A stretch of DNA of 64,000 nt, taken from Hysterium pulicare CBS 123377 (Eukaryota; Ascomycota; Dothideomycetes; Hysteriales; Hysteriaceae). Shown one piece after another: positions 33,889-44,062 of the stretch. The position numbers and the translations under genes are program-made. The stretch covers positions 62,001 through 126,000 of the forward strand of contig AJFK01000780.1 of assembly GCA_000467715.1 (NCBI GenBank), written 5' to 3'. The notes under the pieces are model-generated. The model searched no databases. It saw nothing but the letters and a program-made list of their open reading frames with translations, and was not told the origin of the DNA. Each line of letters starts with the position of its first letter. Positions within the stretch are counted from its first letter, which is position 1.

Positions 33889-36369
33889 ATGGCACCTCCT
33901 CGCGAGCGCAATCCTGAACGTCTGGATGACCTCCGACTACGGTCTCGACAAGAATATCTCGCAAAGCGAGAAGCCGAGCAGCTTGCTCTTCTTCGAAAGC
34001 AGGTTGCTGAGGAGGCAGAAGAAGTGCGCGCCAACCCTGACTTGAGCCGAGCCGAGCTACAAGAGTTCGCAAGGAATCGAGAAACGCTCCGACTTGCAGA
34101 AGAACGACTTGCCATAGATGACCATCTAGAAGGATATCTTGTTCCAGATGCTGACTACAGCAACAAAGTCGAGATTCTCAATAGGCGGCACAAAGAAGAG
34201 AAGTATACCACGGAGCATGAAGAATGGGAAAACGAGCAGACGGCGCGAGCGAAAGCTCAAATAGCCCGGCCGGTGCGCGAGGATGACTACGAGTACGTTT
34301 TTGATGATAGCCAGGGCATAAACTTTATTGCAGATGCTGCAAGCCGACTCGATCCCGAGAAGCAGATGCTTCAACGAATGCTGGATGCTGCCGAAAAGAA
34401 AGCCCAGACAATAGACGAAACAAGAAAGTCTCTTCCGATGTATACATTCCGAGAGCAGATACTGGCAGCTGTAGCGGAACATCAAGTATTGATCGTGGTA
34501 GGAGAAACTGGTAGTGGTAAGACCACACAGTTACCTCAGTACCTTCATGAGGCCGGATATACAAAAGGTGGACTGAAAATTGGCTGCACGCAACCTCGCC
34601 GCGTTGCAGCGATGAGCGTAGCTGCTCGGGTAGCTGAGGAGATGGGTGTTAGGTTAGGGCAAGAAGTTGGCTACGCCATTCGTTTTGAGGACAAAACAAG
34701 CGAGAAGACCATCCTGAAGTACATGACTGATGGCATGCTTTTACGAGAATTCCTTACCGAACCGGATCTTGGAGGATATGCCGCGCTAATGATCGACGAG
34801 GCTCACGAAAGAACATTACACACAGATATTCTTTTTGGCTTGGTCAAAGATATTGCAAGGTTTAGACCAGACTTAAAGTTACTCATTTCCTCCGCCACTA
34901 TGGACGCTCAGAAGTTCAGCAAATATTTTGATGATGCGCCGATCTTCAACATTCCGGGTCGTCGTTATCCAGTAGACATCCATTACACACCTCAGCCTGA
35001 AGCAAACTATCTCGCCGCTGCCGTCACCACCATCTTTCAGATCCATCTTTCTCAACCACAAGGCGACATTTTAGTCTTTCTGACCGGTCAAGACGAGATT
35101 GAGGCTGCGCAACAGAATCTAGAAGACACATCAAAAAAATTAGGCTCCAAGGCGCCGGAACTGATCATCTGTCCTATTTATGCAAATCTTCCAACAGACT
35201 TACAGGCAAAGATCTTTGAACCTACCCCTCCGAAAGCTAGAAAAGTTGTACTTGCGACTAACATAGCTGAAACATCTTTGACCATCGATGGCATTGTCTA
35301 TGTCATCGACCCCGGGCTGGTGAAAGAGAACGTTTACAACGCAAAAACCGGCATGGAGTCTTTGGTAGTGACCCCTTGCTCACGTGCCTCAGCAAACCAG
35401 CGCGCAGGTCGTGCCGGACGTGTTGGCCCGGGCAAGTGCTTCAGGTTGTACACGAAATGGGCTTTCTACAACGAACTCGAAGAGAGCACCACTCCCGAAA
35501 TCCAGAGAACGAACCTCAATTCAGTAGTTTTGATGCTCAAGTCTTTAGGCATCAACGATCTCATAAACTTCGACTTCATGGATGCTCCGCCAGCCGACAC
35601 GCTCATCAAAGCACTGGAGCAACTATACGCTCTGGGTGCATTGAATGATAAGGGCGAGCTTACAAAGATTGGTCGGCAAATGGCAGAATTTCCAACCGAC
35701 CCAATGCTCGCCAAGGCAATCCTAGCAGCCGACAAATACGGCTGCGTCGAAGAAGTTCTCTCCATTGTGGCCATGCTCAGCGAAGCATCAGCGCTCTTCT
35801 TCCGCCCCAAAGACAAGAAAATCCACGCGGATTCCGCGCGGGCAAGATTCACCAACAAAGAAGGAGGCGATCATATGACGTACTTGAACATCTGGAATCA
35901 ATGGCTCGACGCAGACTACAGCATCATGTGGGCCAAAGAGAACTTCCTCCAGCAACGAAGCTTAACACGTGCCCGAGACGTACGCGACCAGCTAGCCAAA
36001 CTCTGCGACCGTGTCGAAATCACAATATCAACGTGCGGAATCTCCGACCACATCGCGATCCGAAAAGCCATCACAGCCGGCTTCTTCCCCAACGCGGCGC
36101 GCCTTCAACGAGGCGGAGATTCCTACCGGACTGTAAGGAATGGGATGACGGTGTACTTGCATCCCAGTTCGGTGCTTATGGAAAGTAGACCCAAGTGGGT
36201 CATTTTCTATGAACTGGTGCTTACGAGTAAGGAGTATATGAGGAGTAACATGCCACTAGAACCGGAATGGCTGGTGGAAGTTGCACCGCACTATCATAAG
36301 CGTGCAGATCTGGATAAGTTGGGAATTGACAAGAAATTGCCCAAGGGACAGGGGAAACCCGGAGGTTGA
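33889..36369 (+). CDS. PRP2: Pre-mRNA-splicing DEAH-box ATP-dependent RNA helicase (Prp2/DHX16 type)
   Basis: An 826-residue intronless DEAH helicase that remodels the spliceosome before the first transesterification. Visible motifs: [10 protein letters not shown] (Walker A, about residue 204), TQPRRVAA (Ia), MIDEAHERT (DEAH, about 302), LLISSATMD (III), [11 protein letters not shown] (IV region), [11 protein letters not shown] (V) and [14 protein letters not shown] (VI, about 504). The winged-helix, ratchet and OB-fold C-terminal region is complete. [17 protein letters not shown] just before the helicase core is the feature that separates Prp2/DHX16/Cdc28 from Prp16, Prp22 and Prp43. The N-terminal arm begins directly with the conserved [20 protein letters not shown] segment, so the ~150-200 residue extension of typical orthologues is absent from this model. 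Confidence 0.92.
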   Translation: MAPPRERNPERLDDLRLRSRQEYLAKREAEQLALLRKQVAEEAEEVRANPDLSRAELQEFARNRETLRLAEERLAIDDHLEGYLVPDADYSNKVEILNRRHKEEKYTTEHEEWENEQTARAKAQIARPVREDDYEYVFDDSQGINFIADAASRLDPEKQMLQRMLDAAEKKAQTIDETRKSLPMYTFREQILAAVAEHQVLIVVGETGSGKTTQLPQYLHEAGYTKGGLKIGCTQPRRVAAMSVAARVAEEMGVRLGQEVGYAIRFEDKTSEKTILKYMTDGMLLREFLTEPDLGGYAALMIDEAHERTLHTDILFGLVKDIARFRPDLKLLISSATMDAQKFSKYFDDAPIFNIPGRRYPVDIHYTPQPEANYLAAAVTTIFQIHLSQPQGDILVFLTGQDEIEAAQQNLEDTSKKLGSKAPELIICPIYANLPTDLQAKIFEPTPPKARKVVLATNIAETSLTIDGIVYVIDPGLVKENVYNAKTGMESLVVTPCSRASANQRAGRAGRVGPGKCFRLYTKWAFYNELEESTTPEIQRTNLNSVVLMLKSLGINDLINFDFMDAPPADTLIKALEQLYALGALNDKGELTKIGRQMAEFPTDPMLAKAILAADKYGCVEEVLSIVAMLSEASALFFRPKDKKIHADSARARFTNKEGGDHMTYLNIWNQWLDADYSIMWAKENFLQQRSLTRARDVRDQLAKLCDRVEITISTCGISDHIAIRKAITAGFFPNAARLQRGGDSYRTVRNGMTVYLHPSSVLMESRPKWVIFYELVLTSKEYMRSNMPLEPEWLVEVAPHYHKRADLDKLGIDKKLPKGQGKPGG

Positions 36370-37262
36370 AGTGTTGCAGATAACGCACGCCCATGAGGAC
36401 ATCAATGATGGGCTTGCGGCTGAACTCCTTAGTACAACCATACTACCAAGTGTCGGGACGAGGCATCCAGAGGAGGAATCAATCCATTTAACCCTAGCCT
36501 TCTATAACGCTATAGACTCGATGAGCTTGGGATATGTAGACTGGGAAAGGACTCAAACGCGAATCACATGAACGAAACCCGTAGCCAGCAGACCTCCCAG
36601 CCATCCACGACCCGCGCTTACGTCCAAATAAGCACTTGGAGCTATCTCTGCTCGGTGCTTAGTTTGCGAATGAGGGTCTTATTCGTAGGTAGCTCAGCAT
36701 CGTAGTTCGTTGAATGCAATTACCTGTTAGCGTTCAGGCTCCTTCTAAAATTCATCGTATCAAGCCTTGTCGCTTAAGAGAATAAAGGATGTGTAACTAC
36801 CCCAAGAGAGGGAGTGATGATGAAAAACCAAGTCTAAGTTAAAAGGAAGTACGAGAAAAAGAAGAAGACGCAACCGAGAAGACAAGCGGTGCTCCAAACA
36901 TCCCCGTCAATCCATCCAGTTATCGAAGGATGCTCCATCATCACCGTCCTGTACCTCTCGCTCAACCTCTCGTCCCCTCACTAACCCCTCAATCCGCCTC
37001 TTGCTCATATAAACCACAAAACCACCTCTCTAGCGCGTCTGTGTCTCAAAACCCATCTAACAACTTTCCGTTTCGCGCTATCCCACCTATTCTGCTTCCC
37101 TCCTTTACTTCGTTCAACCCCCACCTTTCCACGCTCTCTTCGCCGTCGTAGAGGGCGTGAGGTAGAGGGGCGTCGGCGCGTCAAACGAGAGTGGAGTTTA
37201 TGCCATCCGAATCGGAGATAAGGTTTTGTTTTCATATTTGTTGGGGGTGAGGGAGGGTTGAT
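36370..37262. other. Convergent intergenic region
   Basis: About 890 bp between the stops of two convergent genes. The right part (36,900-37,160) is strongly C/T-rich. No gene, RNA or repeat is supported. Confidence 0.45.
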
Positions 37263-38466
37263 TTAGGCCCATGGAACGATGGCGCGGCCGACGATTGTAC
37301 CGTGGCGGATGCGGTGGCGGTGGAGTTTTGGTGGGGATGGAAGTGCTTTCACTCCAGACGGCGTTTTCCCGTCGCGGACTGCTTCGTTGCTGGTTCCAGC
37401 GTTACTGGTATCAGGTACCGCTCCCTGAGGTTTACCTCCAATGCCAGGCTTCCCGCTCGAAGCTTTGAGAGCAGCGGTTTTCTCGGCTTGTCTCACTGCA
37501 CCGTCGTCAGGTCTCGCCATTCCCTCGCCACTTCTTCTGGGTGCTCGTCTTTCCGCCATGCTTCGTCGTCGTAAGCTGAATGAAGAAGGACCCCGACTAC
37601 TGCTGCTAGAGCCGTAAGAAGAGGAAGGAGTCGTGCCGGGGTAATTTAAGATTTTGCTCCACGCGGATTGAGCGTCCGAAAAGGTGGAGGCAATGTGGAT
37701 GGTGCGGATTGTGCTGTTGGTTGTTACGAGGGAGGATTGGAGAAGGGAGGATGAGTAGGCCTTGATGGAATGTGAGGCTAGCTTTTGTAAATCACGGAGA
37801 GAATGCTTACGTGAATGCTTTGGGTTAGGGCTTCGATGGCTACATAGATTGGGGCGTTGAGCTCTTGGTGCCAGGAGCGGCCGAGGGCGATTAGGGCTGA
37901 GGAGAGGTTGGGGAGGGAGTCGAGGTACTGTTGTGTTCTGTCAGTATCTCGGAGTTCGAATTGAATCATTCTTGGCGGGGTAAAGTGTAGAAAATATACA
38001 TCTTGATATGGTCCATCCAGCGGAACAGGCGTATTATTCACGAAAGCTGCCTGCAAAAGCGAGTCTGGTTAGTTTTTTGGGACCCCAGGCCCTCCGAAGG
38101 TGGATCTCACTGGATCGATGTCCAGATTGAACTTTGATCTCAATATCGATCCCGTTAGATTCGACAACAAGTCCGCTGTGCTCTGTCCATTCATTAGTAT
38201 ATATTGCCTCCATTGCCTATGGTATTAGTGAGAACACTTACAAACGTTCCTTTGATGGCAGAAAGAAGCCCGGTGCCCGGGGAAATTGCTACAGGCGTTG
38301 AGTTCGTGGCGTTCAAGGGTGCCCAGATCACGTTGGCTGCATCGGTTGCAATTGCCTTCAGGCCTGCGAAGTCGGAAACGCCGTCGGCGAGAATGGGGGT
38401 TGTAAGGGAGAGGAGAGGGCAGAGAAGGGTGAGGGTTTGGGTAATGGATGACAAGCCTGAAAGCAT
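37263..38466 (-). CDS. Orphan secreted protein with basic, disordered C-terminal tail
   Basis: A 320-residue protein of unknown function from five exons (introns 37761-37810, 37928-37999, 38051-38110, 38183-38241; exons sum in frame). Residues 1-28 form a signal peptide ending LTTPILADG. The next ~170 residues look like a small helical globular domain: VSDFAGLKAIATDAANVIWA, TADLLSNLTGSILRSKF, YLDSLPNLSSALIALGRSW and ALTQSIHAYSSSLLQ. N-glycosylation sites (NAT, NST, NLT, NNT, NLS) support secretion. From about residue 205 the sequence becomes Ser-rich (SSSYGSSSSSRGPSSFSLRR), then Arg/Lys/Gly/Pro-rich, ending RHGTIVGRAIVPWA. The helical part is reminiscent of fungal surface-binding secreted proteins, but I cannot assign it to a family. 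Confidence 0.7.
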
Positions 38467-38877
38467 GGTTGAGGTAGGTTGTGGTTTAGGATTTTTGTTT
38501 GAATGAGATGTTCAGGTAGGTCTGTTTGGTGAGAGAGGATGGTAGAAGGGAAGTTTGTGAGGACGAGAGTGTAGAAAGGATGGGGGAAGCGTACAAGCAT
38601 GTGTTGATGACATCGTGTGAGACTGAAGTGAGGAAGTTGCGATTCGACGTGGCGTAGGAAGGAGATCCTGTGATTGAGACCAAAGTAGAAAGTACCAAAG
38701 ATAAAATGTCCCGACGGAGAGCTTCACTGGGCTGAATTGAATTGTTTCAGATCTCTAGTTTCATCATTTAAATGCGAAATTCGATTGTGGACTAAAATGT
38801 ATGCAAACCTGTAAGACTAAAACTGTTGTGCTTTCAAAATCCCTAATTATATGTTGACGCTTCCGAACTGGGAAGTG
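38467..38877. other. Intergenic region
   Basis: 411 bp between two minus-strand genes: promoter of the orphan secreted protein and 3' end of the Gal80-like gene. There is a C/T-rich stretch on the minus strand near 38,480-38,600 and nothing more specific. Confidence 0.4.
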
Positions 38878-40008
38878 CTACGCTTTGTTATAGTTTGCTG
38901 TCGCATCCTGAACACCCTCTGCCTCGCGTTGGTATATCTCTTCCACTAGTTTATGCCTGACGATAGCATGAGACCAATCCTGATACTCTGACGTTTTGCC
39001 ATCCGCGAATGCCTCATATAGTCGACCAATATTTCGGGAGTAGAGTGATGCGCTACTCAGGCTATCCTTCTCAACCTCGACCTTAGTCGTTTCGCCGGTC
39101 GCATGGTCAAAAAGTCGGATTTCCGTGTCATCATCAGCAATCTGGAGATACGAGTTCGCTCCAGTAACTGAAACTTCCCCAGTCTCGCCGTAGATGCGCC
39201 AGAGAGCGCCTTCAGAGCCTACAAAGGCTGGCCCTCCTCGTAAATGGTACGAAAATAAAGCACCGGACGTGAGGTGGCCTTGAAGCATGACCTGGTCATG
39301 GGAAGTGCGGGCTACTGTCTTAACATACTTGCCAGAGTGGTCTACTAAATCCACTTTGGGTCGCGTGACTTCCACGATGGAGCTGAAGGATTTCACGTCA
39401 CCGAGAGCGTGAGTGATCGCCTCTAAAGAGTGTATCGCATAAATGGTCAGCAGGTTGCCACCAATCGAGCGGTCTTGACTGTAAGCCAGGAATTCTTGCT
39501 CTTTTCCACCAAAGAATGTAGGAGTCCCGTGGAAGGTAGCGCTGAGGACCTTTCCAATCTTTCCACTCTCCACAATCTCCTTGACTTTGAGTACCATGGG
39601 GGATTGGCAAGCTTGCAAGCCAACCACGGTGCGCACACCCTTGCTCTTGGCTAAAGCCTCCATCTCCTGCGCTTGAGCAACATCCTTCGCTAAGGGCCAT
39701 TCGCAGAACACGTCCTTGCCAGCCTGTAGGGAGGGCATGATGGTCTCATAATGCTTGTCGACACGGACAGAGCATACAACGAGATCTACGTTTGGGTCCT
39801 TGGCTAGGTCCTCGGGAGATGCATACGCCTTGGTCGTCGGTGGTAGACCAAAGGCTTTAATGGCCGTCTGGGCGCTCTCCACGCTTGAGTTGCAGAGAGC
39901 AACGATGGTGTATTTGGAAGTGTCTTTCAGGTAGGGCAAATGGGCCCAAACACCCCAGCTTTGACCAGCATTGTTGAGACCGATGAAGCCGATACGAATG
40001 GGTGCCAT
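38878..40008 (-). CDS. Gal80-like Gfo/Idh/MocA-fold protein
   Basis: A 376-residue intronless protein. The N-terminal Rossmann fold begins IRIGFIGLNNAGQSWGVWAH, followed by LPYLKDTSKYTIVALCNSS; the second domain has the alpha/beta fold of the Gfo/Idh/MocA family (GNLLTIYAIHSLEAITHALG, SGALFSYHLRGG). Two features recall the galactose regulator Gal80 rather than a dehydrogenase: the N-A-x-x-SWxxxxHLPYL nucleotide loop, and FCEWPLAKD (about residue 101) where catalytic members have E-K-P. That Lys is Trp here. Gal80 binds NAD(P) without catalysis and controls a Gal4-type activator. In filamentous fungi the role of such paralogues is unclear, and no galactose genes are adjacent. It could still be an oxidoreductase of unusual type. 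Confidence 0.85.
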   Translation of the reverse strand: MAPIRIGFIGLNNAGQSWGVWAHLPYLKDTSKYTIVALCNSSVESAQTAIKAFGLPPTTKAYASPEDLAKDPNVDLVVCSVRVDKHYETIMPSLQAGKDVFCEWPLAKDVAQAQEMEALAKSKGVRTVVGLQACQSPMVLKVKEIVESGKIGKVLSATFHGTPTFFGGKEQEFLAYSQDRSIGGNLLTIYAIHSLEAITHALGDVKSFSSIVEVTRPKVDLVDHSGKYVKTVARTSHDQVMLQGHLTSGALFSYHLRGGPAFVGSEGALWRIYGETGEVSVTGANSYLQIADDDTEIRLFDHATGETTKVEVEKDSLSSASLYSRNIGRLYEAFADGKTSEYQDWSHAIVRHKLVEEIYQREAEGVQDATANYNKA

Positions 40009-40801
40009 TTTTGTGAGATGTCCAATGGAAAGAATTTAGCTGAACGCAGAACGTCTTGGACCAGCTTCTGGAGAGGAAGTAATGGATGGATGATTTGAAT
40101 GAGAGAATACAAGGACATTCGAGGTGAATTTATACCATTTTCCATGAGAAGACAATGTCCCCTTTGCTGCTTTGTCAGTTGCGGGAAGGTTGCGGAGTGC
40201 ATTGCGGAGAAGGATTTGACGTCCGCAATGCTGAGAAATGCCTTTCACGGACCAGTTTCCTCGGCATTCAACGATTAAATAGTACAATGTAGCTGCAGCG
40301 AAAGCTCAAGAGACAGGTTTGATGCTGTGCGCATTAGTAAGATGGTTGATGGAGTTGAGGTAGGAACTTCTTGGAACCGCCAGTGCCATCCCGTCGCTTC
40401 TAAGGTTGGAATGAGGCCGAAGCAAGTGCTTCAATCTTGGTGCTTCTCATTTTGATCGACGTAACAGAACACACAACAGTATCTACATGAATGTGGTGAG
40501 GTGAATGGATGGCGTTGAAGGTGGAGTGAAAAGATGGTCTTGATCAGCACCCACGTGGATGGATGGCTGGCTTCTGTTGGCTGCTCGTTCCAAGTCAGTT
40601 TTTGCTGGGCGTTGCTTGACTACTGCTGCGGAAGTTTCACATGGTTAGCACGAAAGAGCTCCATCATTCAGCATTCATTTTTCTGCAGGCGGGGAAGCTC
40701 CCAACTCTTCACCCATCCTCAATCGCAAACTCTGCATTCCTTCAATTGTATCTGTATTGTTCTCTGCCTCCAATTGGCTTTCGATTGAAGCCACGCCCGG
40801 C
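40009..40801. other. Divergent intergenic region, Gal80-like / VTC4
   Basis: About 790 bp between divergent start codons. It includes a CACGTG element at 40552-40557 and a pyrimidine-rich leader before VTC4. No gene is seen. Confidence 0.45.
40552..40557. promoter_or_regulatory. CACGTG, possible Pho4/NUC-1 phosphate-response site
   Basis: The palindrome CACGTG lies 245 bp upstream of VTC4. Yeast VTC genes belong to the PHO regulon, and Pho4 and Neurospora NUC-1 bind CACGTG. The use of this site here is inferred from position and gene identity. Confidence 0.45.
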
Positions 40802-43698
40802 ATGAGGTGAGTAAAGCCAATGAATCTGCCCAAGCCACCCTGGCCAGTGCCCCTCCCCGATCGTCAATCGTCAGTCGTCAAGCTCCACGACCCTGCTGCT
40901 AACGCGCTCCTCATTCGTTCAGATTCGGCCAGCAACTCAAATCCTCTCTGATCAAGGACTGGTTATTCTACTACATTTCCTACGACGACCTTAAGGATTC
41001 GCTCAAAACACCCAGGCCATGGGACGAAAAGGCAGAGCAAGACTTCGTTGGCAAGCTGGAGCGTGAGCTGGACAAGGTCTATAGCTTCCAGAAAGTGAAG
41101 AGCGGCGAGATCATCCGCAGAATAGCTGCTTCAGAGCACGAGGTCAATGAGGTCGTCTCCAAAGTAGATCAGAACCGTCCCGCCGACGATGGGGATACCC
41201 CGTCAGAGGAAGACTTCTTGCTTCTCGAGGAGGACTTGAGCGATATTATTGCCGATGTGCACGACCTGGCCAAATTCACCCAGTTGAACTACACCGGCTT
41301 CCAAAAGATTATAAAGAAGCATGATGTGAGTGGAAACTATGAGTCTGCTTCAATTCTCACAGACTGATCTTTCCATAGAAACAAACACGATGGGTCCTGA
41401 AGCCAGTTTTTGCTGCCCGCTTACGGCGGAAACCATTCTTCCAAGACAACTACGATAACTTCATCGTGAAACTTTCCAGACTCTATGACACCGTGCGAAC
41501 TCGGGGAAACCCCATCAAGGGCGACTCGGCTGCCGGAGGGAAACAGCAGAACTTTGTCCGCCAGACCACCAAATACTGGGTACATCCTGACAACATCACC
41601 GAACTGAAACTCATCGTCCTCAAACATCTTCCGGTCCTCGTCTTTAATCCGAACAAAGAATTTGCCATGGATGATTCTGCCATCACCTCCATCTATTACG
41701 ATAACACGGAAACTTGGGAGCTATATCAAGGGCGTCTTAAGAAGACCGAAGGAGCCGAGGCCATCCGACTCCGTTGGTATGGCGGCATGTCCAGCGACAC
41801 CATATTCGTGGAACGGAAAACACATCGTGAGGACTGGACTGGCGAAGAATCAGTCAAGGCCCGCTTCAAGTTGAAAGAAAAGAATGTGAATGCATATCTC
41901 CGCGGCGAGCTTATCCCTGAAAAGATTTTCGAGAAGGAGCGGAAGGACGGCAAAAGGTCCGAGAAGGATATTGCATCCGATGAACAACTGGCCAGAGAAA
42001 TACAGTACAGAGTACTAACTCGGCATCTCGTTCCAGTGACAAGGTCATTTTATCATAGGACAGCATTCCAGCTACCCGGAGATGCCCGAGTCCGAATCTC
42101 GTTGGATACAGAATTGACGATGGTACGCGAGGATAACTTAGATGGCAGACAACGAGCGGGCAAGAATTGGCGGCGGATGGATATAGGGGTTGACTGGCCA
42201 TTCTCGAAACTTCTTGCTGAGGATGTAGAACGCTTCCCTTACGCTGTGCTTGAAGTAAAGCTTCAAACACAAGCAGGACAAGATCCACCGGAGTGGATAC
42301 GAGAACTCACGTCCAGTCACCTTGTCGAGGCCGTGCCGAAGTTCAGTAAATATATCCATGGAACAGCGACCCTCAATCCGGACCGAATCAAACTTTTGCC
42401 ATACTGGGCTCCGCAAATGGACGTGGACATTCGAAAACCTGTCAGTCACAAATTTGGCATTGAGAGACCAGGCGGATCTCGAGATTTTTCAACTTCAGCA
42501 GAACAGGACGACGATAGTGACGACGAGTTCATAGCTGGTGGACTCCCTTCCATTGACCAAAACGGAGAGGACAATGAAGACATGCGCCGTCTACGAGTCG
42601 CTCGTGATGCGATGGAGCAACACGATTTAGACCAGCGCCGCGACTATGGAGCGATTGGCAACAACGAAGGACCGAACGCCCTAGATATTGAAGAGCGCAT
42701 TGCTGCACAACCTCTACGCCAAGACGACTACCCTTTGTATGAGTCTGACGATGAAGATGCGGAAGAGGAAAACTTGGAAGAAGCACGACGTGTTGGTGGC
42801 TGGCATTACCACTCGACTCTGGTTCAACACAAATTGAGACAAGCAGGCAAAAAAGCTTTGCAAATCGGCTGGGCAGTAATACCTCGACCTCGACCCACAC
42901 AGGTGGCTGGAAATGGCTCTACTTTGGGTGTACCTAGCTGGAAGCAGCCCGGCGAGGTCAAGAGATTCAAAGCACCGAAAGGAAAACGTAAGTCTAAATC
43001 TCGTACTCCAAGATCAAAATATTTGAGCGGGGTCCTGGCCACTTTGATACCATTTGGCGTCTTCGTCAATCTGAGGTCAAATCAACTATGCATGTTGGAC
43101 GTATCCGAGGTCGGTTTCGATCCAGCCCGTCGGAGATTCGCCACTTCTGGTCGGAGAAGGAGCTCAGAGAGTATCCTTCCGACTCTAGAATGGACTCTGA
43201 GTATCTTCGGATTTGCGGCAGTCGATACTTCACCTCTCTCCCCTTCAGTCATGCTACTTTATCCCCTAGCGAATCCTACATACTCCTTTTTGCTCTTACC
43301 TTCTCCCTGCCAAAAACAAAGCTAACGGTCACCCTCAATCAGGAATCCACGTCCCCGTGCGCGTCGAGCCAAAAGTCCAACTCGCAACCGAACGCACCTT
43401 CCTCTCCTGGCTCGAATTCAGCATCATCCTCGGCTCCATTGCCGCGACCCTCCTCAACTTCGGCGACAATCTATCCATCGCCGCTGCATGGGCTTTCACT
43501 ATCGTGGCTTGTGTAGCCCTGTTTTACTCTATGGGTCTTTATGTCTGGAGAGTGAAAATGATTAGGAGGAGGAGGGCCGTTGTGTATCATGATAGATGGG
43601 GTCCGAGTGTGCTTTGTGTGGGCTTGTTTGCTGCGGTTGCGGTGAGCTTTGGGGTTAGGTGGGGTGGAGGTGGTTGGGATGGGGGGTTGAAGGGGTGA
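40802..43698 (+). CDS. VTC4: Vacuolar transporter chaperone complex subunit 4, polyphosphate polymerase
   Basis: A 790-residue vacuolar-membrane enzyme making inorganic polyphosphate from ATP and feeding it into the vacuole. Introns are 40807-40922, 41326-41378 and 42988-43342. The five-base first exon (ATGAG) is required to give [20 protein letters not shown], the start of the SPX domain that senses inositol pyrophosphates (residues 1-150, with KKHDKQTR). The catalytic tunnel domain follows, with [21 protein letters not shown] and [11 protein letters not shown] carrying the basic and metal-binding residues. An acidic linker ([15 protein letters not shown]) leads to the C-terminal VTC membrane domain, [15 protein letters not shown] plus three hydrophobic helices. 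Active-site motifs show it is the catalytic Vtc4 type rather than Vtc2 or Vtc3. The third intron is unusually long and open. Confidence 0.95.
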
Positions 43699-44062
43699 GG
43701 TGGGAGATTGGTCGATGACGGGTTGGGTAGGATGTCAAGATTGAGTGCATGTTTGCACAGAGAAAAAAAGGCATGCGTAGGTAGTTTAATAAAGGATTGC
43801 GTTGGGGATGTAAATATCCGGATGGAGATAGTGTACTATGATTTGTACAGGGGTATCGCATGGGATTGGACTGGACACAGTGTATCATCATCAATATACT
43901 TGCTTCAAAGGGTCAGAAATGAGATTGCATTGATATCTGCAAGAGAGAGAAAATTGTTCTACAGAGTCCTGAACATAGCAAGAACACCCAAAGATCCTTA
44001 TACACAACCTATAACACGATTTTAACTTTCCCCGTCTCCTCTCTGTCTTCTCCCTCTCCTTC
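43699..44062. other. Convergent intergenic region VTC4/OST1
   Basis: 364 bp between two stop codons; 3' ends only. Nothing further is visible. Confidence 0.4.
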
